64,000 nucleotides of DNA from Oribacterium sp. WCC10 (GTDB lineage: Bacteria > Bacillota > Clostridia > Lachnospirales > Lachnospiraceae), in NCBI RefSeq assembly GCF_900113415.1, contig NZ_FOPH01000008.1, positions 1 through 64,000 of the forward strand, written 5' to 3'. The notes beneath the pieces were generated by a model, which was given only the letters and a program-made list of their open reading frames with translations, searched no databases and had not been told where the DNA came from. Position numbers and translations under genes: made by a program. This document shows, one piece after another, positions 42,720-50,440 of this stretch (positions within the stretch are counted from its first letter, which is position 1; every line of letters starts with the position of its first letter).

Positions 42720-43112
42720 TTATGCTTCACTGTCTGAGTTGTAGTCATCTTCAGAAGAAGCAGAAGGGCTGTTGTCGATAAGCTCAGCTGTTCCGTCATC
42801 CTCGTCATCAAACTCTTCTGTTGCAAAATCAAAACGCTTCTCAACGGCATTGGTTCTGAACTCATCCTCGATCTCTGAACCACGCTTGATTGTTATGGCA
42901 TTCTTTGCAAGCTCTTCTACAGCGATTGAAAGTGGCTTTCTGCTTGGGTCTACAGGAAGAACCGGAGCTGCACCATCGATCAGCTGTCTTGCACGCTTAG
43001 CGCTTGCGATAACAACTGAATATCTGCTTTCTACGAGTTTATCTGTATCATCCTGAATCGCATTGGTATTGTTAGCTGCATCGATCAGGTCATTATATGT
43101 TTGCTGTGACAT
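42720..43112 (-). CDS. rpoZ: RNA polymerase omega subunit with acidic tail
   Basis: Small RNA polymerase subunit that stabilises beta-prime. Residues about 22-75 hold the core: LVESRYSVVIASAKRARQLIDG and KPLSIAVEELAKNAI. The 130 residues exceed the usual 70-90 because of an acidic C-terminal extension (EEFDDEDDGTAELIDNSP). The start overlaps the gmk 3' end by 20 bases, and gmk-rpoZ is a conserved pair. Shine-Dalgarno AGGAGG is present inside gmk. Confidence 0.93.
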   Translation of the reverse strand: MSQQTYNDLIDAANNTNAIQDDTDKLVESRYSVVIASAKRARQLIDGAAPVLPVDPSRKPLSIAVEELAKNAITIKRGSEIEDEFRTNAVEKRFDFATEEFDDEDDGTAELIDNSPSASSEDDYNSDSEA

Positions 43113-43731
43113 CTTCTATCCTCCTAAGATCTCTTCTTACATTTTCAATAATATCAATGTGTTGATGTGCTTTTTCGTGTTGAGCACGAATGAGATTATG
43201 CAATTTTTCGGTGCATGTGTCAATATCATCGTTTATTAAAATATAATCATAGGCTTCAACGCCTTCCGACTCCTGAATGGCTCTTTTAAGCCTTTTTTCT
43301 ACTACATCCAAAGCTTCTGTTCCTCTTCCGATGAGACGCTTTTTGAGTTCCTCACCTGAAGGAGGTGTGATGAAAACAAGTACTGAGTCAGGGAACTTGG
43401 ATTTGATTTTGAGAGCTCCCTGAATCTCTATCTCCAGAAGAACATCCTTGCCCTCCTGAAGCTTTGATTCGACAAATGCTTTCGGTGTTCCGTAGTAATG
43501 CTCTACATACTGAGCGTACTCGATAAGTTCATCCTTCTCTATCATCTCTTCAAACTCTTCCTTTGTTTTGAAGAAATACTCACGTCCATCAACTTCTCCC
43601 ACTCTCGGAGAACGTGTTGTACATGAGATAGAAAGTGCGTAATTGTCATATTTGCTTAGCAGACTCTTCATGAGAGTGCCCTTGCCGGCACCGGAGAAAC
43701 CCGATACAACCACTAAAGATCCTTTATTCAT
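43093..43731 (-). CDS. gmk: Guanylate kinase
   Basis: Converts GMP and ATP to GDP and ADP. From MNKGSLVVVSGFSGAGKGTLM (212 residues) the P-loop is GFSGAGKGT. It continues with SCTTRSPRVGEVDGREYFF (GMP binding) and LLEIEIQGALKIK. The start at 43731 was chosen for GAGG 5 bases upstream; the longer frame reads into a repeat fragment. A shortened MITE-like element lies 19 bases upstream, between yicC and gmk, where many Firmicutes carry remA. Confidence 0.95.
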   Translation of the reverse strand: MNKGSLVVVSGFSGAGKGTLMKSLLSKYDNYALSISCTTRSPRVGEVDGREYFFKTKEEFEEMIEKDELIEYAQYVEHYYGTPKAFVESKLQEGKDVLLEIEIQGALKIKSKFPDSVLVFITPPSGEELKKRLIGRGTEALDVVEKRLKRAIQESEGVEAYDYILINDDIDTCTEKLHNLIRAQHEKAHQHIDIIENVRRDLRRIEDVTANI

Positions 43732-43749
43732 ATTACCTCGGTTATATAA

Positions 43750-43830
43750 TGACGTGAGTGTCAAAATTATTTACCACTCACTGATTATCTCTGACGCACA
43801 CATTCGTGTGTAATGTGCTACTTCATATAA
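43750..43830 (+). mobile_element. Internally deleted MITE-like element
   Basis: Begins TGACGTGAGTGTCAAAATTATTTACCACTCACTGATT, like the left end of the full copies, retains GCACACATTCGTGTG, then jumps to GCTACTTCATATAAT, which resembles the right end. At about 80 bases it looks like a deletion derivative. Confidence 0.65.
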
Positions 43831-43860
43831 TGGTTTAATATTTAAAAATAATTGATGCTT

Positions 43861-44742
43861 TTACTCCAGGTTCTGAATCTGTTCCCGGATTTTCTCTATC
43901 AATGTCTTTAATCCGATAGCATCATCAGAGATAATGAGGTCATTGGCCTTACTAAGAGTCGTGTTGGCTTCACGATTCATCTCCTGAGCAAGGAAATCAA
44001 GTTCTCTTCCTACAGATCCGCCGTTTGTAAGCTTACTGCGCATATTCTTTATATGACTGTGGAGACGAACTCTCTCTTCATCGGTGCATATCTTATCAGA
44101 ATAAATGGTTACTTCCTGAACGATCCGCGATTCATCTATGCTTGCTGTTCCGAGAAGTTCTGTGACTTTCGCACGAAGTTTCTGCTCATATACAGCTGTG
44201 ATCTCAGGTGAACGTTCATCTATACGTTTGACTATTTCTTCCATCTCTGACAGTTTCTCCAGGAGATCCTTCTGAAGATTGATACCTTCGGAAATCCTTG
44301 TATCCACGAAATGTGTAAGGGCATCACGAAGTGCAGGTTCAAGTCTGTTCCAAAGTTCGTCCTCATCTTCTGACTCTTCCGAAAGCACCAGGACATCAGG
44401 AAGGCTGGCAATGTTAGTGACTTTTATATTGTCATCTACGCCTAATTCTAAACATATCTTTCTCATGGAGTCGAGATACTCCCTGGCAAGATCCATATTT
44501 AAGCGTAATGATTTGGAACCTTCACCAAACTCGTCGTAAGTGATAAAGAGATCCACTTTTCCTCGTGAAATAAACTCTTTAATGGTATTTCGGATGTTGG
44601 CTTCCAAAGCATTGAACTTTTTGGGCATCTTTATATTGAGATCAAGGAAACGGGAGTTTACAGACTTGACCTCAACTGAAAGACGATATATGTCGTTAGA
44701 TACCTCACATCTGCCAAATCCGGTCATGCTTTTTAAATCCAT
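43861..44742 (-). CDS. YicC/YloC family endoribonuclease
   Basis: A 293-residue member of the YicC family, shown in other bacteria to be an endoribonuclease. It begins with the family signature KSMTGFGRCEVSNDIYRLSVEVKSVNSRFLDL and ends with the conserved REANTTLSKANDLIISDDAIGLKTLIEKIREQIQNLE. The middle is Glu/Arg-rich and helical. It is first in the yicC-gmk-rpoZ-rimO-pgsA unit and divergent from rqcH. Confidence 0.92.
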   Translation of the reverse strand: MDLKSMTGFGRCEVSNDIYRLSVEVKSVNSRFLDLNIKMPKKFNALEANIRNTIKEFISRGKVDLFITYDEFGEGSKSLRLNMDLAREYLDSMRKICLELGVDDNIKVTNIASLPDVLVLSEESEDEDELWNRLEPALRDALTHFVDTRISEGINLQKDLLEKLSEMEEIVKRIDERSPEITAVYEQKLRAKVTELLGTASIDESRIVQEVTIYSDKICTDEERVRLHSHIKNMRSKLTNGGSVGRELDFLAQEMNREANTTLSKANDLIISDDAIGLKTLIEKIREQIQNLE

Positions 44743-44910
44743 AGCATACCTCTTTATATAGTGTTTGTCGGAAATGTTGCTTAGTCTACAGCTTGTCTTT
44801 TCCGAACATTTGTTATAAATTATAGTCTACCTAAAAAAATAAGTAAAGTTAAAGCGAAATGGCATGTATTAATGTACATTATATTATTATAGAAGAAAGG
44901 CGACACATTT

Positions 44911-46686
44911 ATGGCATATGACGGACTTGTTGTATCAGCTACAGTTAAAGAATTTCGTGAACGTCTTATCGGCGGAAAGATATCAAAGATAACTCAGCCG
45001 GAAAAGGATGAGATAGATTTTGTCATAAGAAACCAGAAGGATAATTTCCGTTTGAAGATTTCTGTAAATCCTTCTCTTCCTCTTTGTATTCTTACTGAGG
45101 AGAAGAAACTTTCTCCTATTGCTGTGCCAACTTTTTGTATGGCGTTAAGAAAACATATCGGAAACGGTGCGATACTTGATGTGATACAGCCGGAACAGTC
45201 TCTAAAGTCTTCAGGTCTTGAGAGAGTAATCATATTTGAAATAGAGCATCTTGATGAGATGGGTGACCTTGGCAAGAGATATCTTTCCATAGAACTCATG
45301 GGTAAGTATTCGAATATTATATTATATAGAGAAGATTTAAGTATCATTGATGCCGTAAAGAGAATTTCAGTTTCACAGTCTTCTGTCAGAGAAGTTCTTC
45401 CCAACAGACCCTATTTCATTCCGGACAGTGGTGACAAAAAGAATCCGCTGGAACTTGATGAAGCCGGTTTTACGGAACTACTCAGGGTGAAACCCGAACC
45501 TGTATTTAAGGCATTATTCCATAGCATAACAGGGATTAGTCCCTTGACAGCATCTGAGATGTGTCACAGAAGTGATGTGGATCCTGATATATCAGCCAAT
45601 TGTCTTCCGGTTGAAGCATTTGCAAAGCTCTATCAGGGATTCAGAGGAATAGTTTCCATGGTCACTGTAGAATCGAAACCTGATCCTGTCATCATATATA
45701 AGGATGGAATCCCGACGGATTTCTCGGCATTTTCACTATCTATCTATGAGAATGATTCGCAGTATGAAATCAGACATTTCGATTCCATGAGTGATGTCAT
45801 CGAGCGATTCTACAGTGAAAAGGATAAAAGTTCCAGAATCAGACAGAGATCAACAGATCTTAGAAAAGTGCTTAATACACTTATGGAACGAGCTTCCAAG
45901 AAACTGAACATTCAGGAAAAGCAGTTGAAGGACACAGAGGGTATGGACAAGTTCAGAGTTTACGGAGAACTTCTTCATACCTATGGTTATTCGCTTCAAG
46001 GTGGCGAGGATCATCTCATATGTGAGAATTTTTATACCAATGAAGAAATCAGCATTCCTCTCAAGAAAGATCTGACAGCATCAGAGAATGCGAAACATTA
46101 TCTTGAAAAGTATGATAAATTAAAGCGAACCAAGGAAAATGTTATTATACAACTTCGTGATACCAGACAGGAGCTGGAACACCTTGAGTCGATTCAGACT
46201 GCACTTGATATAGCAGAGAGTGAAGAAGATCTTCAGGATATCAGAAGAGAGATGGGAGATTTCGGATTTATTCATAAGATTCAGGGCAAGGACAAGGGTA
46301 AGCTTCAGAGAAAATCAAAGCCATATCATTTTGTCTCAAAGGATGGTTATGAGATTTTCGTCGGAAAGAATAACTACCAGAACGAAGAGGTTACCTTTAA
46401 GATCGGTGATGGCGGAGATATGTGGTTCCATGCCAAGAATGTTGCCGGATCGCATGTTATAGTGAAGACCGGTGGTCAGCCTATGGATGAGATTCCTGAC
46501 AGTCTGTTTATAGAAGCTGCCGGTCTTGCCGCCTACTACTCTTCTCACAGAAATGATAAGAAGGTGGATGTTGATTATACTCCACGTAAGAATCTGAAAA
46601 AGGTTCCTAATGCTGCGCCCGGATTTGTCATCTATCATCAGAACTGGTCTGTAACTGTGGAGCCAAAGAATATGACTGAGGTATAA
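44911..46686 (+). CDS. rqcH: RqcH-type NFACT ribosome quality-control protein
   Basis: Homologue of RqcH/Rqc2 (formerly fibronectin-binding protein), which binds stalled 50S-peptidyl-tRNA complexes and adds alanine tails. The 591 residues contain the NFACT-N domain (1-230), a helix-hairpin-helix-like part (FHSITGISPLTASEM near 205), a long coiled coil (about 300-430) and the NFACT-R domain with YEIFVGKNNYQNEEVTFKI and MWFHAKNVAGSHVIVK near 510. It is the only complete plus-strand gene here, with AAAGG upstream and its own terminator. Confidence 0.93.
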   Translation: MAYDGLVVSATVKEFRERLIGGKISKITQPEKDEIDFVIRNQKDNFRLKISVNPSLPLCILTEEKKLSPIAVPTFCMALRKHIGNGAILDVIQPEQSLKSSGLERVIIFEIEHLDEMGDLGKRYLSIELMGKYSNIILYREDLSIIDAVKRISVSQSSVREVLPNRPYFIPDSGDKKNPLELDEAGFTELLRVKPEPVFKALFHSITGISPLTASEMCHRSDVDPDISANCLPVEAFAKLYQGFRGIVSMVTVESKPDPVIIYKDGIPTDFSAFSLSIYENDSQYEIRHFDSMSDVIERFYSEKDKSSRIRQRSTDLRKVLNTLMERASKKLNIQEKQLKDTEGMDKFRVYGELLHTYGYSLQGGEDHLICENFYTNEEISIPLKKDLTASENAKHYLEKYDKLKRTKENVIIQLRDTRQELEHLESIQTALDIAESEEDLQDIRREMGDFGFIHKIQGKDKGKLQRKSKPYHFVSKDGYEIFVGKNNYQNEEVTFKIGDGGDMWFHAKNVAGSHVIVKTGGQPMDEIPDSLFIEAAGLAAYYSSHRNDKKVDVDYTPRKNLKKVPNAAPGFVIYHQNWSVTVEPKNMTEV

Positions 46687-46700
46687 GACTGATTAATTAT

Positions 46701-46742
46701 AAAAAAGGTGGTTCCATCATAATACGGAACCACCTCGTTTTG
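46701..46742. terminator. Bidirectional terminator between rqcH and yebC
   Basis: The perfect arms GGTGGTTCC / GGAACCACC flank a 10-base loop, with an A-tract before and CGTTTTG after. It serves rqcH on the plus strand and yebC on the minus strand. Confidence 0.85.
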
Positions 46743-46823
46743 TCTGTAAGTATCTGAACTCTACTTAAACAGAATCAATACACTAATATATAATCATGTA
46801 TTGATAAATATTCATACAGAGAA

Positions 46824-47573
46824 TCAATCATCGTTCTCTTCTGCCCAGTTTGTGTAAACATTCTGAACATCTTCTGATGCATCAAGAAGATCAAGAGTTC
46901 TGCGAAGGCTCTTAACTGCCTCAGGATCTGTGACAGAAACATAATTCTGCGGAACCATGACAACATCAGCCTCAGCCATAGGAATGCCCTGCTTCTCGAT
47001 ATTTGCACGAACCTCGTCAAAATCCGAAGGAGCTGTATAGATTACATATGAATCTTCCTCGTCCTGAATATCCTCGGCACCTGCCTCGATAGCCATATCC
47101 ATAAGAGTATCGAAATCCTTATCGAGATCATCCATAGCTTCCTTATCAAGAATGATCTGTCCCTTCTCATCAAACATGAAAGAAACTGCACCCTGTGTTG
47201 CAAGTGAGCCCTTACCCTTTGTGAAAGCTGAACGAATATCAGCTGCAGCACGGTTCTTGTTATCTGTAAGTACCTTTACGATAAGAGCAACACCGTTAGG
47301 ACCATAGCCCTCATACTGAAGCTCTTCGAAGTTGTCCGCCTCCATTGATCCGGCAGCCTTCTTGATGCCATTGTTGATAGTGTCGTTAGGCATGTTGTTT
47401 GCCTTAGCCTTTGCGATAACGGCAGCAAGCTTAGAGTTGTTGGAAGGGTCAGGACCGCCGGCTTTAACAGCAAGCGCAATCTCATGGCCGATCATTGTGA
47501 ATATTTTGCCCTTAGCAGCATCATTCTTTTCTTTCTTTGCTCGAATATTAGAAAACTTTGAATGTCCTGACAT
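46824..47573 (-). CDS. YebC/PmpR family protein
   Basis: A 249-residue member of the YebC/TACO1 family, described as transcriptional regulators (PmpR) and more recently as translation factors that relieve ribosome stalling. The N-terminal signature is SGHSKFSNIRAKKEKNDAAKGKIFT, followed by GGPDPSNNSKLAAVIAKAKANNMPNDTI and YEGYGPNGVALIVKVLTDNKNR, all diagnostic. The acidic C-terminus ends AEENDD. The gene is monocistronic, with AGGAG before the ATG. Gene names differ between lineages, so none is assigned. Confidence 0.93.
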   Translation of the reverse strand: MSGHSKFSNIRAKKEKNDAAKGKIFTMIGHEIALAVKAGGPDPSNNSKLAAVIAKAKANNMPNDTINNGIKKAAGSMEADNFEELQYEGYGPNGVALIVKVLTDNKNRAAADIRSAFTKGKGSLATQGAVSFMFDEKGQIILDKEAMDDLDKDFDTLMDMAIEAGAEDIQDEEDSYVIYTAPSDFDEVRANIEKQGIPMAEADVVMVPQNYVSVTDPEAVKSLRRTLDLLDASEDVQNVYTNWAEENDD

Positions 47574-47621
47574 ATCTTACTCCTCATATCATAAATAAAA
47601 ATCAAACTCTAGTACTATAAC

Positions 47622-47664
47622 GTAAAAAAAGCGTCAAATCAAGAGTTTCCTGATCTGACGCCCA
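47622..47664 (-). terminator. Terminator of the rex-acpS-nnrD unit
   Basis: Minus strand GCGTCAGATCAGGAAACTCTTGATTTGACGC folds with two internal mismatches and is followed by TTTTTTT. It lies just past the 33-residue frame ending at 47669. Confidence 0.8.
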
Positions 47665-47668
47665 ATAT

Positions 47669-47770
47669 TTAGTCTAAAACTGTTAATGATTCAGATTCCT
47701 TCATCAGATGATATACGCCCACCGGAATCTGATGTCTTTCAGAACAGGTCATTGCATAGAATTTTTTCAT
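47669..47770 (-). CDS. Candidate small protein of 33 residues after nnrD
   Basis: An intact frame from ATG 47770 to TAA 47669 fits exactly between the nnrD stop (10 bases away) and the terminator. It reads MKKFYAMTCSERHQ, then IPVGVYHLMKE. A weak ribosome site (AAAGTG) lies 4 bases upstream. Composition looks protein-like, with Cys and His residues, but no homologue was recognised. It may be real or a chance frame. Confidence 0.35.
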   Translation of the reverse strand: MKKFYAMTCSERHQIPVGVYHLMKESESLTVLD

Positions 47771-47780
47771 AATCACTTTA

Positions 47781-48929
47781 TTATGAATTGCTTTCCTTGA
47801 TACTATCGAGAATCAGTCCTAATGTATCGGCAGTTTCTCTCGCAAGAACTCCGTTGATTCCATGAATATTTGCTGCTTTTCTACCTGATTCCGCATGTAT
47901 AAGTACGGCAATCACCAGTGCCTTGTACAGGAGTTCGAAAGAATCTGAAGAACTGTATGATGGCTTGCTTTCAGTCTGGGTATCACATTCACAGTCATGG
48001 GGCCTTGTTTTGACAGCATTATCATGTTTGCCAGCAGCTCTCATTAATGCATATATACCTGCAACAGCACCGCTCAGCACATCACCTGATCCGCCTTTAC
48101 TGAGTGCCGGACTCGGAACCGGATTCCTGAAAAGATGTTCTCCCTGTGTATCAGAGATTACTGATTTACTTCCTTTGAGAAGCGTTACTATATGGTGTTC
48201 TTTGGCAAATGAAGATGCAATGTGTTCAGGTTCCTTCAGAATTTCAGATATATCAAGTCCGGTCAATCTGCTCATTTCCATCGGATGTGGTGTGATGACA
48301 ACAGGAATTTGAAGTGCGATGCTTTTTAGTCCAGTCAACATTGACGTGCTTTTACTGAGAAGATTAATACCGTCTGCATCTATAAGAAGCATTGGCATCT
48401 TCTTTATATGATTCCTGTTTAATGAAGAAGTACTCAATGATCTTGAAATTCCTGAGTCCGATGACTTTGGTATGGATGTTTGAGAAGCTTCAGTGGTGTC
48501 AAATGAGTTTTGTGAAGATGCTGCACGGGAATCAACATTAGTACACCACAAATGGTTTATCTCAGATAGCACTGAATCCAGTATTTTTGCACTTTGTTCT
48601 GATATTCCAAGTCCCGGACCGGCAATTACGATATCACTCCAGCTTATGTTTATTCTTATAATGTTTTCTATATCCGAAGTACTGTCGTATCCTTGAAAGA
48701 TGGCTTCCGGAAGCAGAGTCTGAAGGATGATCCTGTTCTCTTCGTGAGTCAGGATTTTGACAAGTCCTGCGCCACTGCGATAGGCTGCCAGAGCAGAAAG
48801 ATAAGCTGCACCGCTCATTCCTTTGCAGCCTGCAACTATAAGAATTTTTCCATAGGTGCCTTTATTGCTGTTTTCAAGGCGTTTGGGAATTGATTCAAGA
48901 TAGGTTGAGGCATCTGTTTCTATTTGCAT
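47781..48929 (-). CDS. nnrD: ADP-dependent NAD(P)H-hydrate dehydratase
   Basis: Repairs hydrated NAD(P)H using ADP. The 382 residues have KGTYGKILIVAGCKGMSGAAYLSALAAYRSGAGLV at the N-terminus, VIAGPGLG near 105, the VVITPHPMEMSRLTG motif and the catalytic GGSGDVLSGAVAGIYAL near 290. The epimerase domain (NnrE), fused in many bacteria, is absent. A Ser/Thr/Asn-rich insert (about 135-165) breaks the fold and is likely a surface loop. It lies after acpS, a recurrent neighbour. Confidence 0.9.
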   Translation of the reverse strand: MQIETDASTYLESIPKRLENSNKGTYGKILIVAGCKGMSGAAYLSALAAYRSGAGLVKILTHEENRIILQTLLPEAIFQGYDSTSDIENIIRINISWSDIVIAGPGLGISEQSAKILDSVLSEINHLWCTNVDSRAASSQNSFDTTEASQTSIPKSSDSGISRSLSTSSLNRNHIKKMPMLLIDADGINLLSKSTSMLTGLKSIALQIPVVITPHPMEMSRLTGLDISEILKEPEHIASSFAKEHHIVTLLKGSKSVISDTQGEHLFRNPVPSPALSKGGSGDVLSGAVAGIYALMRAAGKHDNAVKTRPHDCECDTQTESKPSYSSSDSFELLYKALVIAVLIHAESGRKAANIHGINGVLARETADTLGLILDSIKESNS

Positions 48930-48980
48930 TTTGAACTCCGTATATTTTGTAAAATAAAAAAATATGAGGGTCTAAAATAT

Positions 48981-49000
48981 CAACACTCACGTCATTATAT
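48981..49000 (-). repeat. Solitary end of the MITE-like element
   Basis: On the minus strand TAATGACGTGAGTGTTGA matches the terminal repeat of the family. No second end was found, so this is a relic, 52 bases upstream of the nnrD start codon. Confidence 0.45.
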
Positions 49001-49086
49001 ATAAACGACTCCGTTTTTTTTAGTGTGGTTTAAAAAGTGAGTTTATTTTATATGTTGTTCAATTACTGACTGAATAAACAGGTTTT

Positions 49087-49446
49087 TTACCCTTCTATCA
49101 CTGCAAATGCCGAAACCAGTTCCCCGGTATCGGTGATGGAAACGTGAATCATTTTTCCTCCGAGCTCTTCGAACTTTTTTAGAGCATTCCCATGAAGAAC
49201 CACGTAGGGCTTGCCAGAATCCTCTCTCAGAATCTCGATTTCAATAGGACGGATTCCTTCTGCGAATCCTGTTCCAAAGCATTTGACCACACATTCTTTA
49301 CATGCAAAATCACCGGCAAGCATCGAGTCTTTGTCAGATGCCTGCCGGAGTTCTTTTTCAGAGAAAATACGTTCTGCAGTATGATTTTTACGGGTATTAG
49401 CAATACGCTTAATTTCAAGAAGGTCAGTTCCGATACCGATTATCAT
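49087..49446 (-). CDS. acpS: Holo-[acyl-carrier-protein] synthase
   Basis: Transfers 4'-phosphopantetheine from CoA to acyl carrier protein. The 119 residues contain the magnesium motif IGIGTDLLEIKRI at the N-terminus and FACKECVVKCFGTGF near 46, the equivalent of the usual AxKEAxxKAxGTG. The end, HVSITDTGELVSAFAVIEG, fits the family. It starts 13 bases after rex, so rex-acpS-nnrD form an operon. Confidence 0.95.
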   Translation of the reverse strand: MIIGIGTDLLEIKRIANTRKNHTAERIFSEKELRQASDKDSMLAGDFACKECVVKCFGTGFAEGIRPIEIEILREDSGKPYVVLHGNALKKFEELGGKMIHVSITDTGELVSAFAVIEG

Positions 49447-49459
49447 AGCTGCCTCACTA

Positions 49460-50095
49460 TCAATCTTCGAGAGCTTCGCCCATTCTGTAGCTAAGTCTCA
49501 TAAGTGACTCAGAAAGATGAACATTTTCAATCACGATATTTTCAGGAACTTCAAGGTCAACGTGAGCGAAATTCCAAATGCCTACGATTCCGTCTTCGAT
49601 AAGCTGCTCGACAACCTTTACGGCAGCCTCTTTTGGGATACAAACCGCAGCCATTTTGATGGTAGAGCCCTTGATTGTCTCATCGAGTGTATCCATGGAC
49701 TGAATCTCAATATCTCCTACCTTTACACCCACAAGGCTTGGATCTTTATCAAATATAGCTTTAACTATGAAGCCTCTCTTACGGAAATTGGTGTAATTTG
49801 CAAGAGCCTGTCCCAGATGTCCTGCTCCAACGATAATCATCTCATGTTCGTTGTCAATGTTCAGAATCTTTGCTATCTCATCATGAAGATTCTTAATATT
49901 GTAGCCATATCCCTGCTGACCGAAACCTCCGAAGTTGTTCAGATCCTGTCTGATCTGAGATGCGGTAAGTTTCATACGTTTACTGAGTTCGCTTGAGGAA
50001 ATACGCTCGATTCCCTGATCCATAAGATCCTCAAGATAACGATAGTATCTTGGAAGTCTCTGAATGACAGCCTGTGAAATCTCTTTTTTTGCCAT
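49460..50095 (-). CDS. rex: Redox-sensing transcriptional repressor Rex
   Basis: NADH/NAD-responsive repressor controlling fermentation and anaerobic energy genes. The 211 residues have an N-terminal winged helix (QAVIQRLPRYYRYLEDLMDQGIERISSSELSKRM, then TASQIRQDLNNFGGFGQQGYGYN) and a C-terminal Rossmann domain with VGAGHLGQALANY near 91. The domain-swapped C-terminal helix (LSYRMGEALED) is present. Its promoter overlaps a Rex-box-like palindrome, suggesting autoregulation. Confidence 0.95.
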   Translation of the reverse strand: MAKKEISQAVIQRLPRYYRYLEDLMDQGIERISSSELSKRMKLTASQIRQDLNNFGGFGQQGYGYNIKNLHDEIAKILNIDNEHEMIIVGAGHLGQALANYTNFRKRGFIVKAIFDKDPSLVGVKVGDIEIQSMDTLDETIKGSTIKMAAVCIPKEAAVKVVEQLIEDGIVGIWNFAHVDLEVPENIVIENVHLSESLMRLSYRMGEALED

Positions 50096-50160
50096 GATTA
50101 CAATTCCTCTATTATTAAAGATTTTTGGTAAATTTTATTCATATTATTTATCACGTTAAT

Positions 50161-50189
50161 AGTATACATTTCTGTTAATTATATGTCAA
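50161..50189 (-). promoter_or_regulatory. Promoter of rex with overlapping Rex-like operator
   Basis: Minus strand TTGACA (50184-50189), a 17-base spacer, TATACT (50161-50166). The 18-mer TTGACATATAATTAACAG (50172-50189) matches the Rex consensus TTGTTAAnnnnTTAACAA at 10 of 14 defined positions and covers the -35 box. Confidence 0.65.
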
Positions 50190-50313
50190 AAAGAAATGGT
50201 AGAATTCTTAACAAAGTTCGAAAAATATTTAACAAATATATAAGAAGATTTTGTGAAAATGATGATTACTGTTTTCAGTAACCAGTGCTTATAGGAAATT
50301 AAATGCCTGAAGT

Positions 50314-50354
50314 AAAAAAGAACTTTCAAACATGAGTTTGAAAGTTCTTTTTTG
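50314..50354. terminator. Terminator between purA and the rex promoter region
   Basis: The perfect arms AAGAACTTTCAAAC / GTTTGAAAGTTCTT flank a 4-base loop, with A/T tracts on both sides. It lies about 87 bases past the purA stop. The rest of 50096-50440 holds the rex promoter and a second TTAACAAA-rich AT stretch. Confidence 0.9.
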
Positions 50355-50440
50355 GTTTACGTTATGTAGAACTTTTGGTACAAAGTGTACCCGGATCTGT
50401 CAAGTGTGTGATAAACACTTTGCATTCACTTTATATAATG

